Assembly: GCA_005880915.1 (NCBI GenBank)
Contig: VBIW01000037.1
Location: 42,150 to 106,149, forward strand
Reading direction: 5' to 3'
Length of the DNA: 64,000 nucleotides
From: Chloroflexota bacterium
Lineage (GTDB): Bacteria > Chloroflexota > Dormibacteria > Dormibacterales > Dormibacteraceae
Shown here: piece after piece, positions 40,195 to 47,208 of the stretch
How positions within the stretch are numbered: position 1 is the first letter of the stretch
Layout: every line of letters begins with the position of its first letter
Translations under genes and position numbers: made by a program
Notes under the pieces: generated by a model
The model's input: only the letters and a program-made list of their open reading frames with translations
The model's database searches: none
What the model was told of the DNA's origin: nothing

Positions 40195-40514
40195 CGGTTC
40201 TTCTCCTGGACTATCGGCCTCTGCCAGCCTGATCCCGCCTCGGGCTGACGGAGCGCCCGAAGGGCGTACGGCCAATGATGGCGCCAATCGGAGTGCTTGG
40301 GAAGGGGGGCGCTTCCGGGATGGGCTGACATGTCCACTCCGAGGAGCCGTGCAGCGGCCAGTTCGGGTTCGTCGTCGATGGAGGCAGAGGTCCTGACAGC
40401 CAAGTTGACAGCCATTCTGTCGGACGGTGGCCAACCGTCAGCGAACGTCAGCGGATGCCGGCTTGTGATTTTCATCTTGCGCGGACACTGCTGGATGCTG
40501 GCGGACGCCAGAAA
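40195..40514. other. 320-nt region between the GH15 gene and the right att repeat
   Basis: It holds the GH15 ribosome binding site (AGGAGAAG, minus strand) and, at 40394-40413, the TGACAGCC pair. No gene is supported; open frames across it belong to shadows of the tRNA-like repeat. Confidence 0.5.
40394..40413 (+). repeat. paired TGACAGCC direct repeats, right end
   Basis: TGACAGCC at 40394-40401 and 40406-40413, same 12-nt period and same AAG spacer as the left pair (one mismatch over 20 nt). They lie about 100 nt inside the right att repeat. A single TGACAGCC also occurs at 40889-40896. Confidence 0.5.
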
Positions 40515-40588
40515 CGCGGTCTTCAAAACCGTTTGCGGGGCGCTGTTGAGGCGTCCTGGGTGGGTTCGATTCCCATCCATCCCCGCCA
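40515..40588 (+). repeat. right att-like direct repeat (3' part of tRNA-Sec)
   Basis: 74 nt matching 32256-32329 with one mismatch. The 5' acceptor strand and D arm are missing, so this copy is not a tRNA gene; it keeps the anticodon loop, variable arm, T arm and CCA. This is what attR looks like after integration into the 3' end of a tRNA gene. Confidence 0.75.
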
Positions 40589-40610
40589 ACCTAACGGGCG
40601 CCCCTTTGCC

Positions 40611-40790
40611 CTACGCGTCTCCATGGAGAAGCTCATCCAGCTCCTCCGGACTCATGCGCTTGACCTTGGCTTCGATATCGCGGTCGTAGCTTCGATCGTT
40701 GGGGTCGGTGTTCGGGTAGTGCTTGCGCTGGTATTGCTTGATGAAGGTCGCTACCTCGTCCGCCAGCAGCTCACGACGCCTGCCCTTCAC
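40611..40790 (-). CDS. 59-residue protein between att-like repeats
   Basis: A small charged protein with a coherent, protein-like composition: GRRRELLADEVATFIKQYQR at the N terminus, YPNTDPNDRSYD in the middle and KRMSPEELDELLHGD at the end. No family is recognised. It looks like a small DNA-binding or antitoxin-like helical protein, but this is only an impression. GTG 40790 is preceded at 6 nt by TAGATT, a possible -10 box. It lies entirely between the right att repeat (40515-40588) and a further tRNA-Sec fragment (40836-40865), so it may be cargo of a second small insertion. Confidence 0.55.
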   Translation of the reverse strand: MKGRRRELLADEVATFIKQYQRKHYPNTDPNDRSYDRDIEAKVKRMSPEELDELLHGDA

Positions 40791-40835
40791 ACCCCCAATC
40801 TACAGCGATGCCTCGTAAAGCGACCTTCTGGGGAA

Positions 40836-40865
40836 GGTGGGTTCGATTCCCATCCATCCCCGCCA
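40836..40865 (+). repeat. third copy of the tRNA-Sec 3' end (30 nt)
   Basis: The T arm, acceptor 3' strand and CCA of tRNA-Sec occur again, identical over 30 nt to 32300-32329 and 40559-40588, then diverge upstream. A TGACAGCC follows at 40889. Confidence 0.7.
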
Positions 40866-40906
40866 AATTTTCGCGGTTTTGGCTGCAGTGACAGCCGAAC
40901 TACAAA

Positions 40907-40928
40907 CGGTTTTCTAAATCGTTTGCGG
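40907..40928 (+). repeat. degenerate anticodon-arm fragment of tRNA-Sec
   Basis: 22 nt align with the tRNA-Sec anticodon arm (32258-32279) at about 18 positions (CGGT.TTC.AAA.CGTTTGCGG pattern). It is short, so chance similarity is possible, but it lies next to the other fragments. Confidence 0.35.
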
Positions 40929-41549
40929 TCCCACGGCATCGCGCGTCCTCCGTCTATGGGCAGTCCGCACACTGCCACCGCCAGGAAGCTCGCGATAAAA
41001 ACACCTGCTATCGGCACCAAAGTGCATCGACCCATCGGAGCCTGGCGGTCTACGTCAGCCGGGCTCAACCTGTTAGCCCGAGGAGGGCGAGGAGTGCCCA
41101 CAGGGAGACCATCAGCAAGCCAAACGCTATCGCCACCACAGTAAGGCCGTTTTGCCGCCATTTGTTTTCAGACCACTTGGCCTCTACGACCCCCCAGGCA
41201 TGAAGCCCGATCCCAGAAAGCCGGGTGGGCGCCGCCCGGCGGAAATCTCGTACACACCCGCAACCAGGAAGGCAATGCCGGTGACCAGGGCAACAATGCA
41301 ACCGGTCGCCAGTGCCGCCGCCTTCAGGACTTCCATCGCATCATGCAGCCACCATCCAAGGACCTACGGTAGGCCGCCCAGCAGGTTCTCGGCCTCGCAC
41401 CAAAGGAATCCCACCCAGGCTACGTCGTCGGCCCAAAACGTCAACCGCATCGGCATACTGTTGCTGCGTCAGCCTCTGGGCGTTCGCGGACGTCCTCCGT
41501 TCCTTTGAAGTCCGGCACCGCACACATTTAGGGCTGTGATGCTCCGCTC
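40929..41549. other. gene-poor stretch right of the island
   Basis: About 620 nt with no recognised gene. Minus-strand frames at 41184-41336 and overlapping it (ending 41065) encode short hydrophobic segments; only the first has a normal start and is listed separately. Composition changes and remnants of tRNA-Sec suggest decayed inserted DNA. Confidence 0.4.
41184..41336 (-). CDS. possible 50-residue single-pass membrane protein
   Basis: ATG 41336 opens a 50-codon frame with one clear membrane segment (ATGCIVALVTGIAFLVAGVY) and a short basic, Pro/Gly-rich tail. No family is recognised and no good ribosome binding site is seen. A second frame beginning upstream and ending at 41065 encodes another hydrophobic segment (TVVAIAFGLLMVSLWALLAL) but lacks a suitable start; the two may be pieces of a decayed two-helix protein. 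Confidence 0.35.
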   Translation of the reverse strand: MEVLKAAALATGCIVALVTGIAFLVAGVYEISAGRRPPGFLGSGFMPGGS

Positions 41550-41990
41550 TTAGAGCCGGGGCCTCGATGGGGGAACCTTTGGCGCCGCCGCCGTAAGGCG
41601 CTCCAGGCCGGCGAGCACAGCAACCCGCTCCGTGGCGGACAGCTTCTTCAGCGCCATCGCCAGACGGTCCAGATCGAGCACGCTGTCAGACGCCACGCGC
41701 TCCTGGCCCTTCTTGGTTAACACGATCGATAGTCGCCGCTCGTCATCGGGGTCGCGGCGCCGCCGCAGGAATCCCCGGCGCTCGAGGCTCTTGACCTGTT
41801 CCGACGCCGAGCTTTTGGGGATGCCGAGGTGATTGGAAACGTCACCGAGAGGGATGCCGCGGACAGCAGGAACGTGGTGGAGGAGCTGGCGCTCGTGCTG
41901 GGAAAGGTCAGCCGCCTCTGGCTTGAAGAATGCGCGCCACAGATTACTGTACAGAAGGTCGAACTGTTCGGCCATCGATTGGTTCGCCAC
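41550..41990 (-). CDS. MarR-family transcription regulator
   Basis: A 146-residue winged-helix regulator. The N-terminal dimerisation helix FDLLYSNLWRAFFKPEAADL is followed by IPLGDVSNHLGIPKSSASEQ (helix-turn-helix) and GFLRRRRDPDDERRLSIVLT (wing), the MarR signature. A TAGATT box at 41998-42003 ends 7 nt before GTG 41990, which favours this start over TTG 41999 or ATG 41975. It is divergent from an SRPBCC gene and likely controls it and itself from the 50-nt gap. Confidence 0.88.
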   Translation of the reverse strand: MANQSMAEQFDLLYSNLWRAFFKPEAADLSQHERQLLHHVPAVRGIPLGDVSNHLGIPKSSASEQVKSLERRGFLRRRRDPDDERRLSIVLTKKGQERVASDSVLDLDRLAMALKKLSATERVAVLAGLERLTAAAPKVPPSRPRL

Positions 41991-42040
41991 GCCGTACAAT
42001 CTACCCGATCAGCGCACGACTCGTAAGGAGGGTTAGGGCC

Positions 42041-42505
42041 ATGGTGACGATACACACGGAGAGACTCATTCCCGCCCCGGCGCCGCGGGTTTGGGAGGTG
42101 ATCGCCTCGGCGGACCGCCTGCCCGAGTGGTACGCCCGATCCGACAAGGTTGAAGTGCTAGAGGGCGCCGGTCTCGGCCGACGCCAGCGCATCAGCAGCA
42201 CATGGCGCGGGCAGGAGTCGGAGGTCGACCAGGTGATCTCCGCATTCGAGCCAGGTCGCCTGCTCGAATGGCGTCACGAGTCAGAACGGCTCGGGGGTGT
42301 GCCAGCGCCACGATTCGCCCTGGAAACGGTCGTAAGGATCAAGCTCGAGGCTGACGGACCGGACTCGACTCGTGTCGTTATGGAGTCACGCCAGCGACCC
42401 GCCGACGCAGACAAGGAGCAGCAGATACGCGGCAACTCCGCGTATCTCGCCAAGATGTTCGAAACCTCGCTCGAGCGCCTGGAAGAGTTGCTGACGAAGG
42501 GGTGA
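42041..42505 (+). CDS. SRPBCC-fold (polyketide cyclase/START-like) protein
   Basis: A 154-residue hydrophobic-pocket protein: TERLIPAPAPRVWEVIASAD at the N terminus, then LPEWYARSDKVEVLEGAGLG, FEPGRLLEWRHESE and a long C-terminal helix (LAKMFETSLERLEELLTKG). The fold binds lipids or small hydrophobic ligands. ATG 42041 follows AAGGAGG. Divergent linkage with MarR suggests ligand-controlled expression. Confidence 0.88.
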   Translation: MVTIHTERLIPAPAPRVWEVIASADRLPEWYARSDKVEVLEGAGLGRRQRISSTWRGQESEVDQVISAFEPGRLLEWRHESERLGGVPAPRFALETVVRIKLEADGPDSTRVVMESRQRPADADKEQQIRGNSAYLAKMFETSLERLEELLTKG

Positions 42506-42545
42506 CTGGTTTCGCCAAACGACCGTCCGCGGCTAAGCTCGAGCA

Positions 42546-43139
42546 ATGGCCGAGCGTCCCTCCTGGAACAGCGAATACGAGGGCTCTCCCCCCTGGGATA
42601 TTGGCCGGCCGCAGCCCGACTTTGTGCGGCTGGCCGACGCGGGTAAGCTGGCCGGCCAGGTCCTCGACGTCGGGTGCGGAACGGGCGAGCAGGTGATGCT
42701 CGCGGCGACGCATGGAGCTGAAGCCCTGGGGGTGGACATCGCCGAGCTCGCGATCCAGCGGGCGCGGGAGAAGGCGCAGGAGCGCGGGATCCTTGCCACG
42801 TTCCAGGTCGGAGATGTGATGCACCTCGACCGGTTGGGGCGGCAGTTCGACGTCATCACCGACAGCGGCCTGTTTCATGTCTTCAGCGATTCCGAGCGTC
42901 CGGCTTTTGTCAGCAGCCTGCGGTCAGCGCTGCGGCCGGGCGGGACGTACTACATGATGTGCTTCAGTGATGAGCAGCCTGGCGACTGGGGGCCACGGCG
43001 TGTCTCGAAAGCGGAGATCCGGGCTTCATTCACGGACGGCTGGTCAGTCCGGTCGATCGAGCCGGCGCAGTTCGCCATCGCCATCGCCATCGAGTCGGAA
43101 CGGGCGCAGGCTTGGCTCGCGACGATTGAACGCCTCTGA
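42546..43139 (+). CDS. class I SAM-dependent methyltransferase
   Basis: A 197-residue Rossmann methyltransferase: the SAM motif is VLDVGCGTGEQVMLAATHGA, followed by the acidic LGVDIAELAI, FQVGDVMHL, and FDVITDSGLFHVFSD. The N-terminal SPPWDIGRPQP is typical of the thiopurine/thiol methyltransferase-like group. A TAAGCT hexamer 6 nt before the ATG might allow its own leaderless transcript; it lies 40 nt after the SRPBCC gene. Confidence 0.9.
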   Translation: MAERPSWNSEYEGSPPWDIGRPQPDFVRLADAGKLAGQVLDVGCGTGEQVMLAATHGAEALGVDIAELAIQRAREKAQERGILATFQVGDVMHLDRLGRQFDVITDSGLFHVFSDSERPAFVSSLRSALRPGGTYYMMCFSDEQPGDWGPRRVSKAEIRASFTDGWSVRSIEPAQFAIAIAIESERAQAWLATIERL

Positions 43140-43473
43140 GGCCTGGGCGCTCAGAGGGGGTCCTCTCTCGGAGACTAGAGTCGACGCCATACGAGGGCTC
43201 TAACGAAGTTTGGTTGCCGACCGTCCTATCCGCGTTCCTCTTCCTACAGTGGTTATCTGGAGCATCACGGAGAACGAGAGGGCCGTCACCTGGTGGCGGT
43301 GGGACGTGATCCTGACGGCCGCCCGTCGCGCTCGGCTCCTGGTCGCAGCCCTACTCGCCGCCACTACCTAATTTCTTGGGGGAAGCATCCCAGGTCCGTG
43401 GCCTCGCTCATGCGGGTGGCCCAGGACGGCAAGATCGCATCCATCCACACGTAAATCGCCATTGACCCGCCAC
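43140..43473. other. 334-nt gap after the methyltransferase gene
   Basis: No supported gene. A plus-strand 40-codon frame ending at 43370 (Trp/Arg-rich then hydrophobic) lacks a ribosome binding site. No clear terminator or repeat is seen. Confidence 0.4.
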
Positions 43474-43971
43474 TCAGACATGTTGGGTCAGCTGCGGAGG
43501 TGGAACGGTGTCTCGCCTTCTTGTCCTTAGCCAAATCAGAATCAGCAGGAACAAGGTCAACAGCGGGAGGCTGCTGACGTAAAACCAGCCCAGGTCTGTG
43601 AGCACTCCTTCGATCATTCCCAGCACGAAAACCCCCACCTGTATTCCGAGCACAAGACCCCAACTCCAGCCCGATCGGCGGAGAAGGAACGGGATGGAGG
43701 CGACAAGGTTAAGCGCTCCGATGGCGTAGAGCTCAATCGCAAAACGCGCCTGCTCGGCGGCTTCAGCTGTGTCGGCCCCTACCATGACGCTTCGCTCTCC
43801 CCACTCGATGGAGCCAGCGATGAAGCACGCCATGCACTCGAATCCGAGTACTGCGACCGGCGCGTAGAGCGGCCAGCGCGAGATTGCGCCATCGGGCGCG
43901 TGGCCTGGGCGTGAGATCAATCCTGGCCGGCCCCCTCCCGGCGGGGCGCGACGAGCGCGATTTTCGGTCAT
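43474..43971 (-). CDS. four-helix membrane protein of unknown function
   Basis: A 165-residue protein with a basic, Gly/Pro/Arg-rich head (1-35) and four hydrophobic segments, e.g. LYAPVAVLGFECMACFIAGS and WGLVLGIQVGVFVLGMIEGV, then a Leu-rich final helix. The layout resembles small sensor-like or DoxX-type membrane proteins but no family is assigned. ATG 43971 is chosen because the frame upstream lacks membrane or domain features. Confidence 0.65.
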   Translation of the reverse strand: MTENRARRAPPGGGRPGLISRPGHAPDGAISRWPLYAPVAVLGFECMACFIAGSIEWGERSVMVGADTAEAAEQARFAIELYAIGALNLVASIPFLLRRSGWSWGLVLGIQVGVFVLGMIEGVLTDLGWFYVSSLPLLTLFLLILIWLRTRRRDTVPPPQLTQHV

Positions 43972-44101
43972 CGCTTGACGCCGGCCAACTTGGGATGTTT
44001 TTCGCTTAACGCGCTCAGATCCACCAAGGTCAGCATATGCTCGGACATCAGGCGGGTAGCGGGGTGAGCGGGGAGATCGGTACGCCAGGCGAAGGGTCGG
44101 A

Positions 44102-45697
44102 GTGCCAAAAGGCACCGTCCGAGGAGCCCATTTCGGTCAATGGGGGCCTCAAACCAATTTGACGCAGCCAACCTGGGCGTCGCCTGGCGGGTTCGGCCGG
44201 AAAGTGGCGGCTCTGGCTCTGCAAAGTGCGATCGGGCCCAAGGCCCAGCAGGCCCACAAGCTTCGGCCAGTGGTTGCCGCCCTACTTGCGATCGGCTTCG
44301 CGCTGCTTCTCTACCGCGGCCCGCGGGACGCCGGATTCGCCGTTCTGGCCGTTCTTGGTGGAGGTGCCGGCTGGCTGTTGTCCGGCAGAGTCGCGAGGCT
44401 TATCTGTCTTGCTGAAGTGGTCGCCCTGGCAGCATGCCTGTGGTTGGGCACCGTGTCCTGGACGACTGGCCTTGTCCAGATCGCGATCGTGACTTCCTTG
44501 ACCGGTCTTGCCCATCTCGCGGCAGCAAGAGAACTGAGCGCGCGCCGTAATTCAGCCAACGACCGCCGCCTCGACGGTCTGACCTCCTTGCTCGAAACGG
44601 CGGAATCGCTTGCCACAACCTCGGATCGCGATGTGATCCTCAAGACCGCGGTGTATGCAGCGGGCCGAGGGATTTCTAGATCGGGCAACAATCGGCCGGC
44701 CCACGCCTCCTTCCATGAGGTCATCGGCGAGCGCATCAAGATCACAGTAGTTGTAGATGAGCCGTCGGAAAGCGAGATGGCGAGCGGATTTGAGTATCCA
44801 TTAAGCGGAAATCAAGCCGCCCGTGCCGCCATTCGCACCGGCAGGCCGGCGTTCGTTCGTCCGGACCACCTCGGCAGCCCTTTGCGCGAGCTCGCCGATC
44901 GCATTGGTTGGCCCGTGCTCATCATGGCGCCCGTCTACTGCGCAGGAGCGCTGCACGGGTTGCTTGCCGCGTCCGCCCGTGATGGCCCGGCGGTCGACCA
45001 GCTTCAGCAATATCTGCTTGGCACACTTGCCCGTTTGACGAGCTCAAGCCTGAACTCCGCCTCGGATAAACACGACCTACTTTCGGCGGTGGCAAAGAAT
45101 CGCACAGCCGAGATGACCGCGCTGGGTTTGGTTCCTAGCGTCGTCGACGAATTGCGCGAATCTGTGAAGCCAATCAAGCAGCGAATGCTTGAGCTGAAGA
45201 ATTCCAAGAATGGCTCCATTGAGGATGTCGATCACGCATTCGCCAAGCTCGATGATCTGATTACCACCCTGGCTTCACGAACGGCAATCGACGTTACCAC
45301 CGGCCTACTGAGTCGGCACTTAGGGCTCGCGGCTCTAGAGCGGGATGTGCTGCGTGCACGCCGAACGCTGCTTGGCCGCCACTGCGTTGCCGTACTGCGC
45401 CTGGCCTCACCTGAGTCAACCAATTCCAACGAACTCATCCGTCTGGTTGCTGATCGTCTGAGGTCTCGCTTGAGGCGGGAAGACTTGATATTCAGGAATG
45501 CAGAAAACGAACTCGTTTGCTCCTTCGCCGACATGGATAGAACCGACGCCTGGCCAATCCTGAATCGCATCAAGAGCGAACTGGCCGGTGAACTTGGTTA
45601 TGCGCCGTTCGGAATCGGGCTGACGGCACTAAGCCCGGACCAACCCGTCGACTCCCTCAGCAACGTCGAAAGTTCGCCCTCCGCACAGCTGGCCTAG
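44102..45697 (+). CDS. membrane GAF protein with degenerate GGDEF domain
   Basis: Up to 531 residues. After a soluble head come three or four membrane helices (VVAALLAIGFALLLYRG and GGGAGWLLSGRVARLICLAE). A GAF-like domain spans about 160-330, and a GGDEF-like fold 385-510 starts DVTTGLLSRHLGLAALERDV. The catalytic signature is lost: where R-GGDEF is expected the sequence reads RNAENELV. So it should not make cyclic di-GMP, though it might bind GTP or serve as an adaptor. The start is uncertain: GTG 44102 lies inside the hairpin GTGCC-AAAA-GGCAC; GTG 44204 is an alternative just before the first membrane helix. Confidence 0.75.
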   Translation: MPKGTVRGAHFGQWGPQTNLTQPTWASPGGFGRKVAALALQSAIGPKAQQAHKLRPVVAALLAIGFALLLYRGPRDAGFAVLAVLGGGAGWLLSGRVARLICLAEVVALAACLWLGTVSWTTGLVQIAIVTSLTGLAHLAAARELSARRNSANDRRLDGLTSLLETAESLATTSDRDVILKTAVYAAGRGISRSGNNRPAHASFHEVIGERIKITVVVDEPSESEMASGFEYPLSGNQAARAAIRTGRPAFVRPDHLGSPLRELADRIGWPVLIMAPVYCAGALHGLLAASARDGPAVDQLQQYLLGTLARLTSSSLNSASDKHDLLSAVAKNRTAEMTALGLVPSVVDELRESVKPIKQRMLELKNSKNGSIEDVDHAFAKLDDLITTLASRTAIDVTTGLLSRHLGLAALERDVLRARRTLLGRHCVAVLRLASPESTNSNELIRLVADRLRSRLRREDLIFRNAENELVCSFADMDRTDAWPILNRIKSELAGELGYAPFGIGLTALSPDQPVDSLSNVESSPSAQLA

Positions 45698-45707
45698 CTC
45701 TCAACCG

Positions 45708-46072
45708 CCCATCGTGCCCTCGGCCATGTTCAGCGAGCTGACCGCCAACGGCGTGCCGGCCGCGGTGGCCCAGCGCCTGGCGAACCTCCCACCGATCAGC
45801 TACCTCTTCGCATCGTTCCTGGCTACAACCCGTTGCAAGCGCTGTTAGGCCCTCTTCTCGCCCAGCTCTCCCCGGCCGACGCGGCTCGCCTCACCGGAAA
45901 TACTTTCTTTCCGTCGCTCATCGCCGAGCCGTTCCATCACGGCCTCGTGCTGGTGCTCAGCTTCTCGATCGTCGCGAGCGTCGTCGCGGCGCTCGCATCG
46001 GCGATGCGGGGTGGGCATTACGTCCACAAGGAAAAAGAGAGCGTGTCCTTGCAGGAAGCTTCCCAGGCCTAG
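45708..46072 (+). pseudogene. C-terminal remnant of a DHA2-type MFS transporter, frameshifted
   Basis: Only the last 120 or so residues of an EmrB/DHA2-like permease remain. The first part (PSAMFSELTANGVPAAVAQR, then LPPISYLFASFL) reads in one frame and stops at 45846; the continuation (YNPLQALLGPLLAQLSPADA, then FFPSLIAEPFHHGLVLVLSF) is in the next frame. Adding one base near 45823 (giving FLGYNP) restores the family sequence, so a single-base deletion is likely. The N-terminal 400 residues are gone; the remnant starts 10 nt after the preceding stop. Confidence 0.8.
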
Positions 46073-46075
46073 GTC

Positions 46076-46297
46076 CTACTTCCGCCGGTCGCGCTCGGTC
46101 CTGGTCGCGACCGCCAACAGGCCGGCCAGCACGCCTCCCTCGAAAAACCCGTAGAAAATCGATCTTCCTAGCGGCTGGTAAAAAGGGCCAATGTTGATCG
46201 CGAAGGTGAGCACGCCCAGCACCGGAAACGACAGCGCAAGCTGCTTCCACGTGTCGAGCGACTCCCACCAGAGGACGGCTCGAGGGGGTGGTTTCAC
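46076..46297 (-). CDS. small two-helix membrane protein
   Basis: A 73-residue protein, Pro/Arg-rich at the N terminus, with hydrophobic segments LALSFPVLGVLTFAINIGPF and IFYGFFEGGVLAGLLAVATR and a basic tail. No family is recognised. GTG 46297 is the best in-frame start. It overlaps the divergent sulfocyanin-like gene by about 46 nt if both starts are correct. It converges on the MFS pseudogene with a 3-nt gap. Confidence 0.5.
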   Translation of the reverse strand: MKPPPRAVLWWESLDTWKQLALSFPVLGVLTFAINIGPFYQPLGRSIFYGFFEGGVLAGLLAVATRTERDRRK

Positions 46298-46805
46298 CCG
46301 TTCATTGTTGCTGGCTGCGACGTTCGTCCTCTTACTGATCTGTGCCTGCGATCCGGTGACCGGCACTGGCGCCGGGACTCCGCCCGATCCTCGACAGTAT
46401 CTGAAGGTCGATCCCACGACGCAGACCGCGGTAGTCACGCTGATCGCCGGCTACCCGGCCACCGATTACCAGTTCAACTACGACGGCTACGGCAACGGAA
46501 CGCTGAACTTGAAGGTACCTGTCGGCTGGCAGGTCACCGTGCAGTGCGCGAATCACTCGACCGTGCCGAACTCCTGCGCCGTGGTGGCGAACGCTGCGGC
46601 GACAGAGCCGATCCAGCCCGGCTGGAGCACGCCGGATCCACAGCGCGGTCTGAGCCCCGGCCAGTCGGCCAGCTTCGCCTTCACACCAACAACATCAGGC
46701 GCCTATCGCATCGCCTCGCTCGTCAGGGGAAGCGAGGCAAGTGGGATGTGGCTCGACCTTGAGGTCGTGCAGGGCGGCATGCCATCGCTCACCGCCAGCC
46801 AGTGA
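46251..46805 (+). CDS. sulfocyanin-like lipoprotein lacking copper ligands
   Basis: A 184-residue exported protein. The hydrophobic leader SLLLAATFVLLLICAC ends in a lipobox-like ICAC. The cupredoxin part follows the sulfocyanin pattern (NYDGYGNGTLNLKVPVGWQV, GLSPGQSASFAF, GSEASGMWLDLEVVQGG). Sulfocyanins bind one type-1 copper via two His, one Cys and a Met. Here the first His position reads NSC, the Cys position before the loop reads AS, and the second His is replaced (GSEASGM for GHAASGM); only Met survives. So it is probably a copper-free structural or binding relative. Start is uncertain: GTG 46251 (used) or TTG 46305. Confidence 0.65.
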   Translation: MSSDSHQRTARGGGFTRSLLLAATFVLLLICACDPVTGTGAGTPPDPRQYLKVDPTTQTAVVTLIAGYPATDYQFNYDGYGNGTLNLKVPVGWQVTVQCANHSTVPNSCAVVANAAATEPIQPGWSTPDPQRGLSPGQSASFAFTPTTSGAYRIASLVRGSEASGMWLDLEVVQGGMPSLTASQ

Positions 46806-46809
46806 CCAC

Positions 46810-47154
46810 ATGGTGACGATCGATGATGTGCGGGCGCTGGCGGTGAACCTGCCTCTCAGCTATGAGGCGCTGGTTGGGGGGCGCGTCAAGTTTCGAGTCG
46901 GCCGGATCGTCTATCTCTCGTTCTCACGCGACAGCGCGGTGATGGGTTTCGCCTTCCCCAAAGAAGAGCGCGACTGGCTGATCGGCGGCTCGCCTGACAA
47001 ATTCATGCAGCCCATCGCGTCGGACCTTCGCTACAACTGGGTGCTGACGCGACTGGCCGCGCTCGACAAGAGAGAGATGGAGGAGATCGTGATTGACGCT
47101 TGGCGGATGGTAGTCCCGAAACGAGTTGCCTCCGCTTACCGCGCGGGCGTCTGA
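46810..47154 (+). CDS. MmcQ/YjbR-family protein
   Basis: A 114-residue protein of the CyaY-like-fold MmcQ/YjbR family: VTIDDVRALAVNLPLSYEAL at the start, FRVGRIVYLSFSRD, and ALDKREMEEIVIDAWRMVVP at the end. Members are putative DNA-binding proteins of unknown role. ATG 46810 follows the previous stop by 4 nt, suggesting co-transcription with the sulfocyanin-like gene. Confidence 0.85.
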   Translation: MVTIDDVRALAVNLPLSYEALVGGRVKFRVGRIVYLSFSRDSAVMGFAFPKEERDWLIGGSPDKFMQPIASDLRYNWVLTRLAALDKREMEEIVIDAWRMVVPKRVASAYRAGV

Positions 47155-47208
47155 AAAGCCCTAAAGGCGGCCGGCCGGGCATCAAATTTGCCACGCTATC
47201 CGCCTTGC

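Larger units (their letters stand above)
32256..40588. mobile_element. putative integrative island in the tRNA-Sec gene (att repeat to att repeat)
   Basis: The 3' 74 nt of tRNA-Sec (32256-32329, from the anticodon stem to CCA) recur at 40515-40588 with one mismatch, 8259 nt away. A full tRNA gene at one end and only its 3' part at the other is the footprint of site-specific integration into a tRNA gene. Cargo: collagen-like secreted protein, DUF4242, STAND-LuxR regulator, GH15 glucodextranase-like enzyme, all on the minus strand. No integrase, relaxase or excisionase is visible, so the element is probably a remnant or depends on an enzyme elsewhere. A simple duplication of the tRNA end is the alternative. 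Confidence 0.6.

Noticed and set aside
40515..40588. second tRNA-Sec gene
   Set aside because: It lacks the 5' acceptor strand and D arm, so it cannot fold as a tRNA; it is an att-like remnant.
40297..40689. 130-codon plus-strand frame through the right att repeat
   Set aside because: Most of it is translated tRNA-Sec sequence (FKTVCGALLRRPGWVRFPSIPA-type peptide in part), which also occurs at the left repeat; no coding character.
40787..41161. 124-codon minus-strand frame at the third tRNA-Sec fragment
   Set aside because: It translates the tRNA repeat antisense (GWESNPP signature), a familiar artefact near tRNA ends; the rest is not protein-like.
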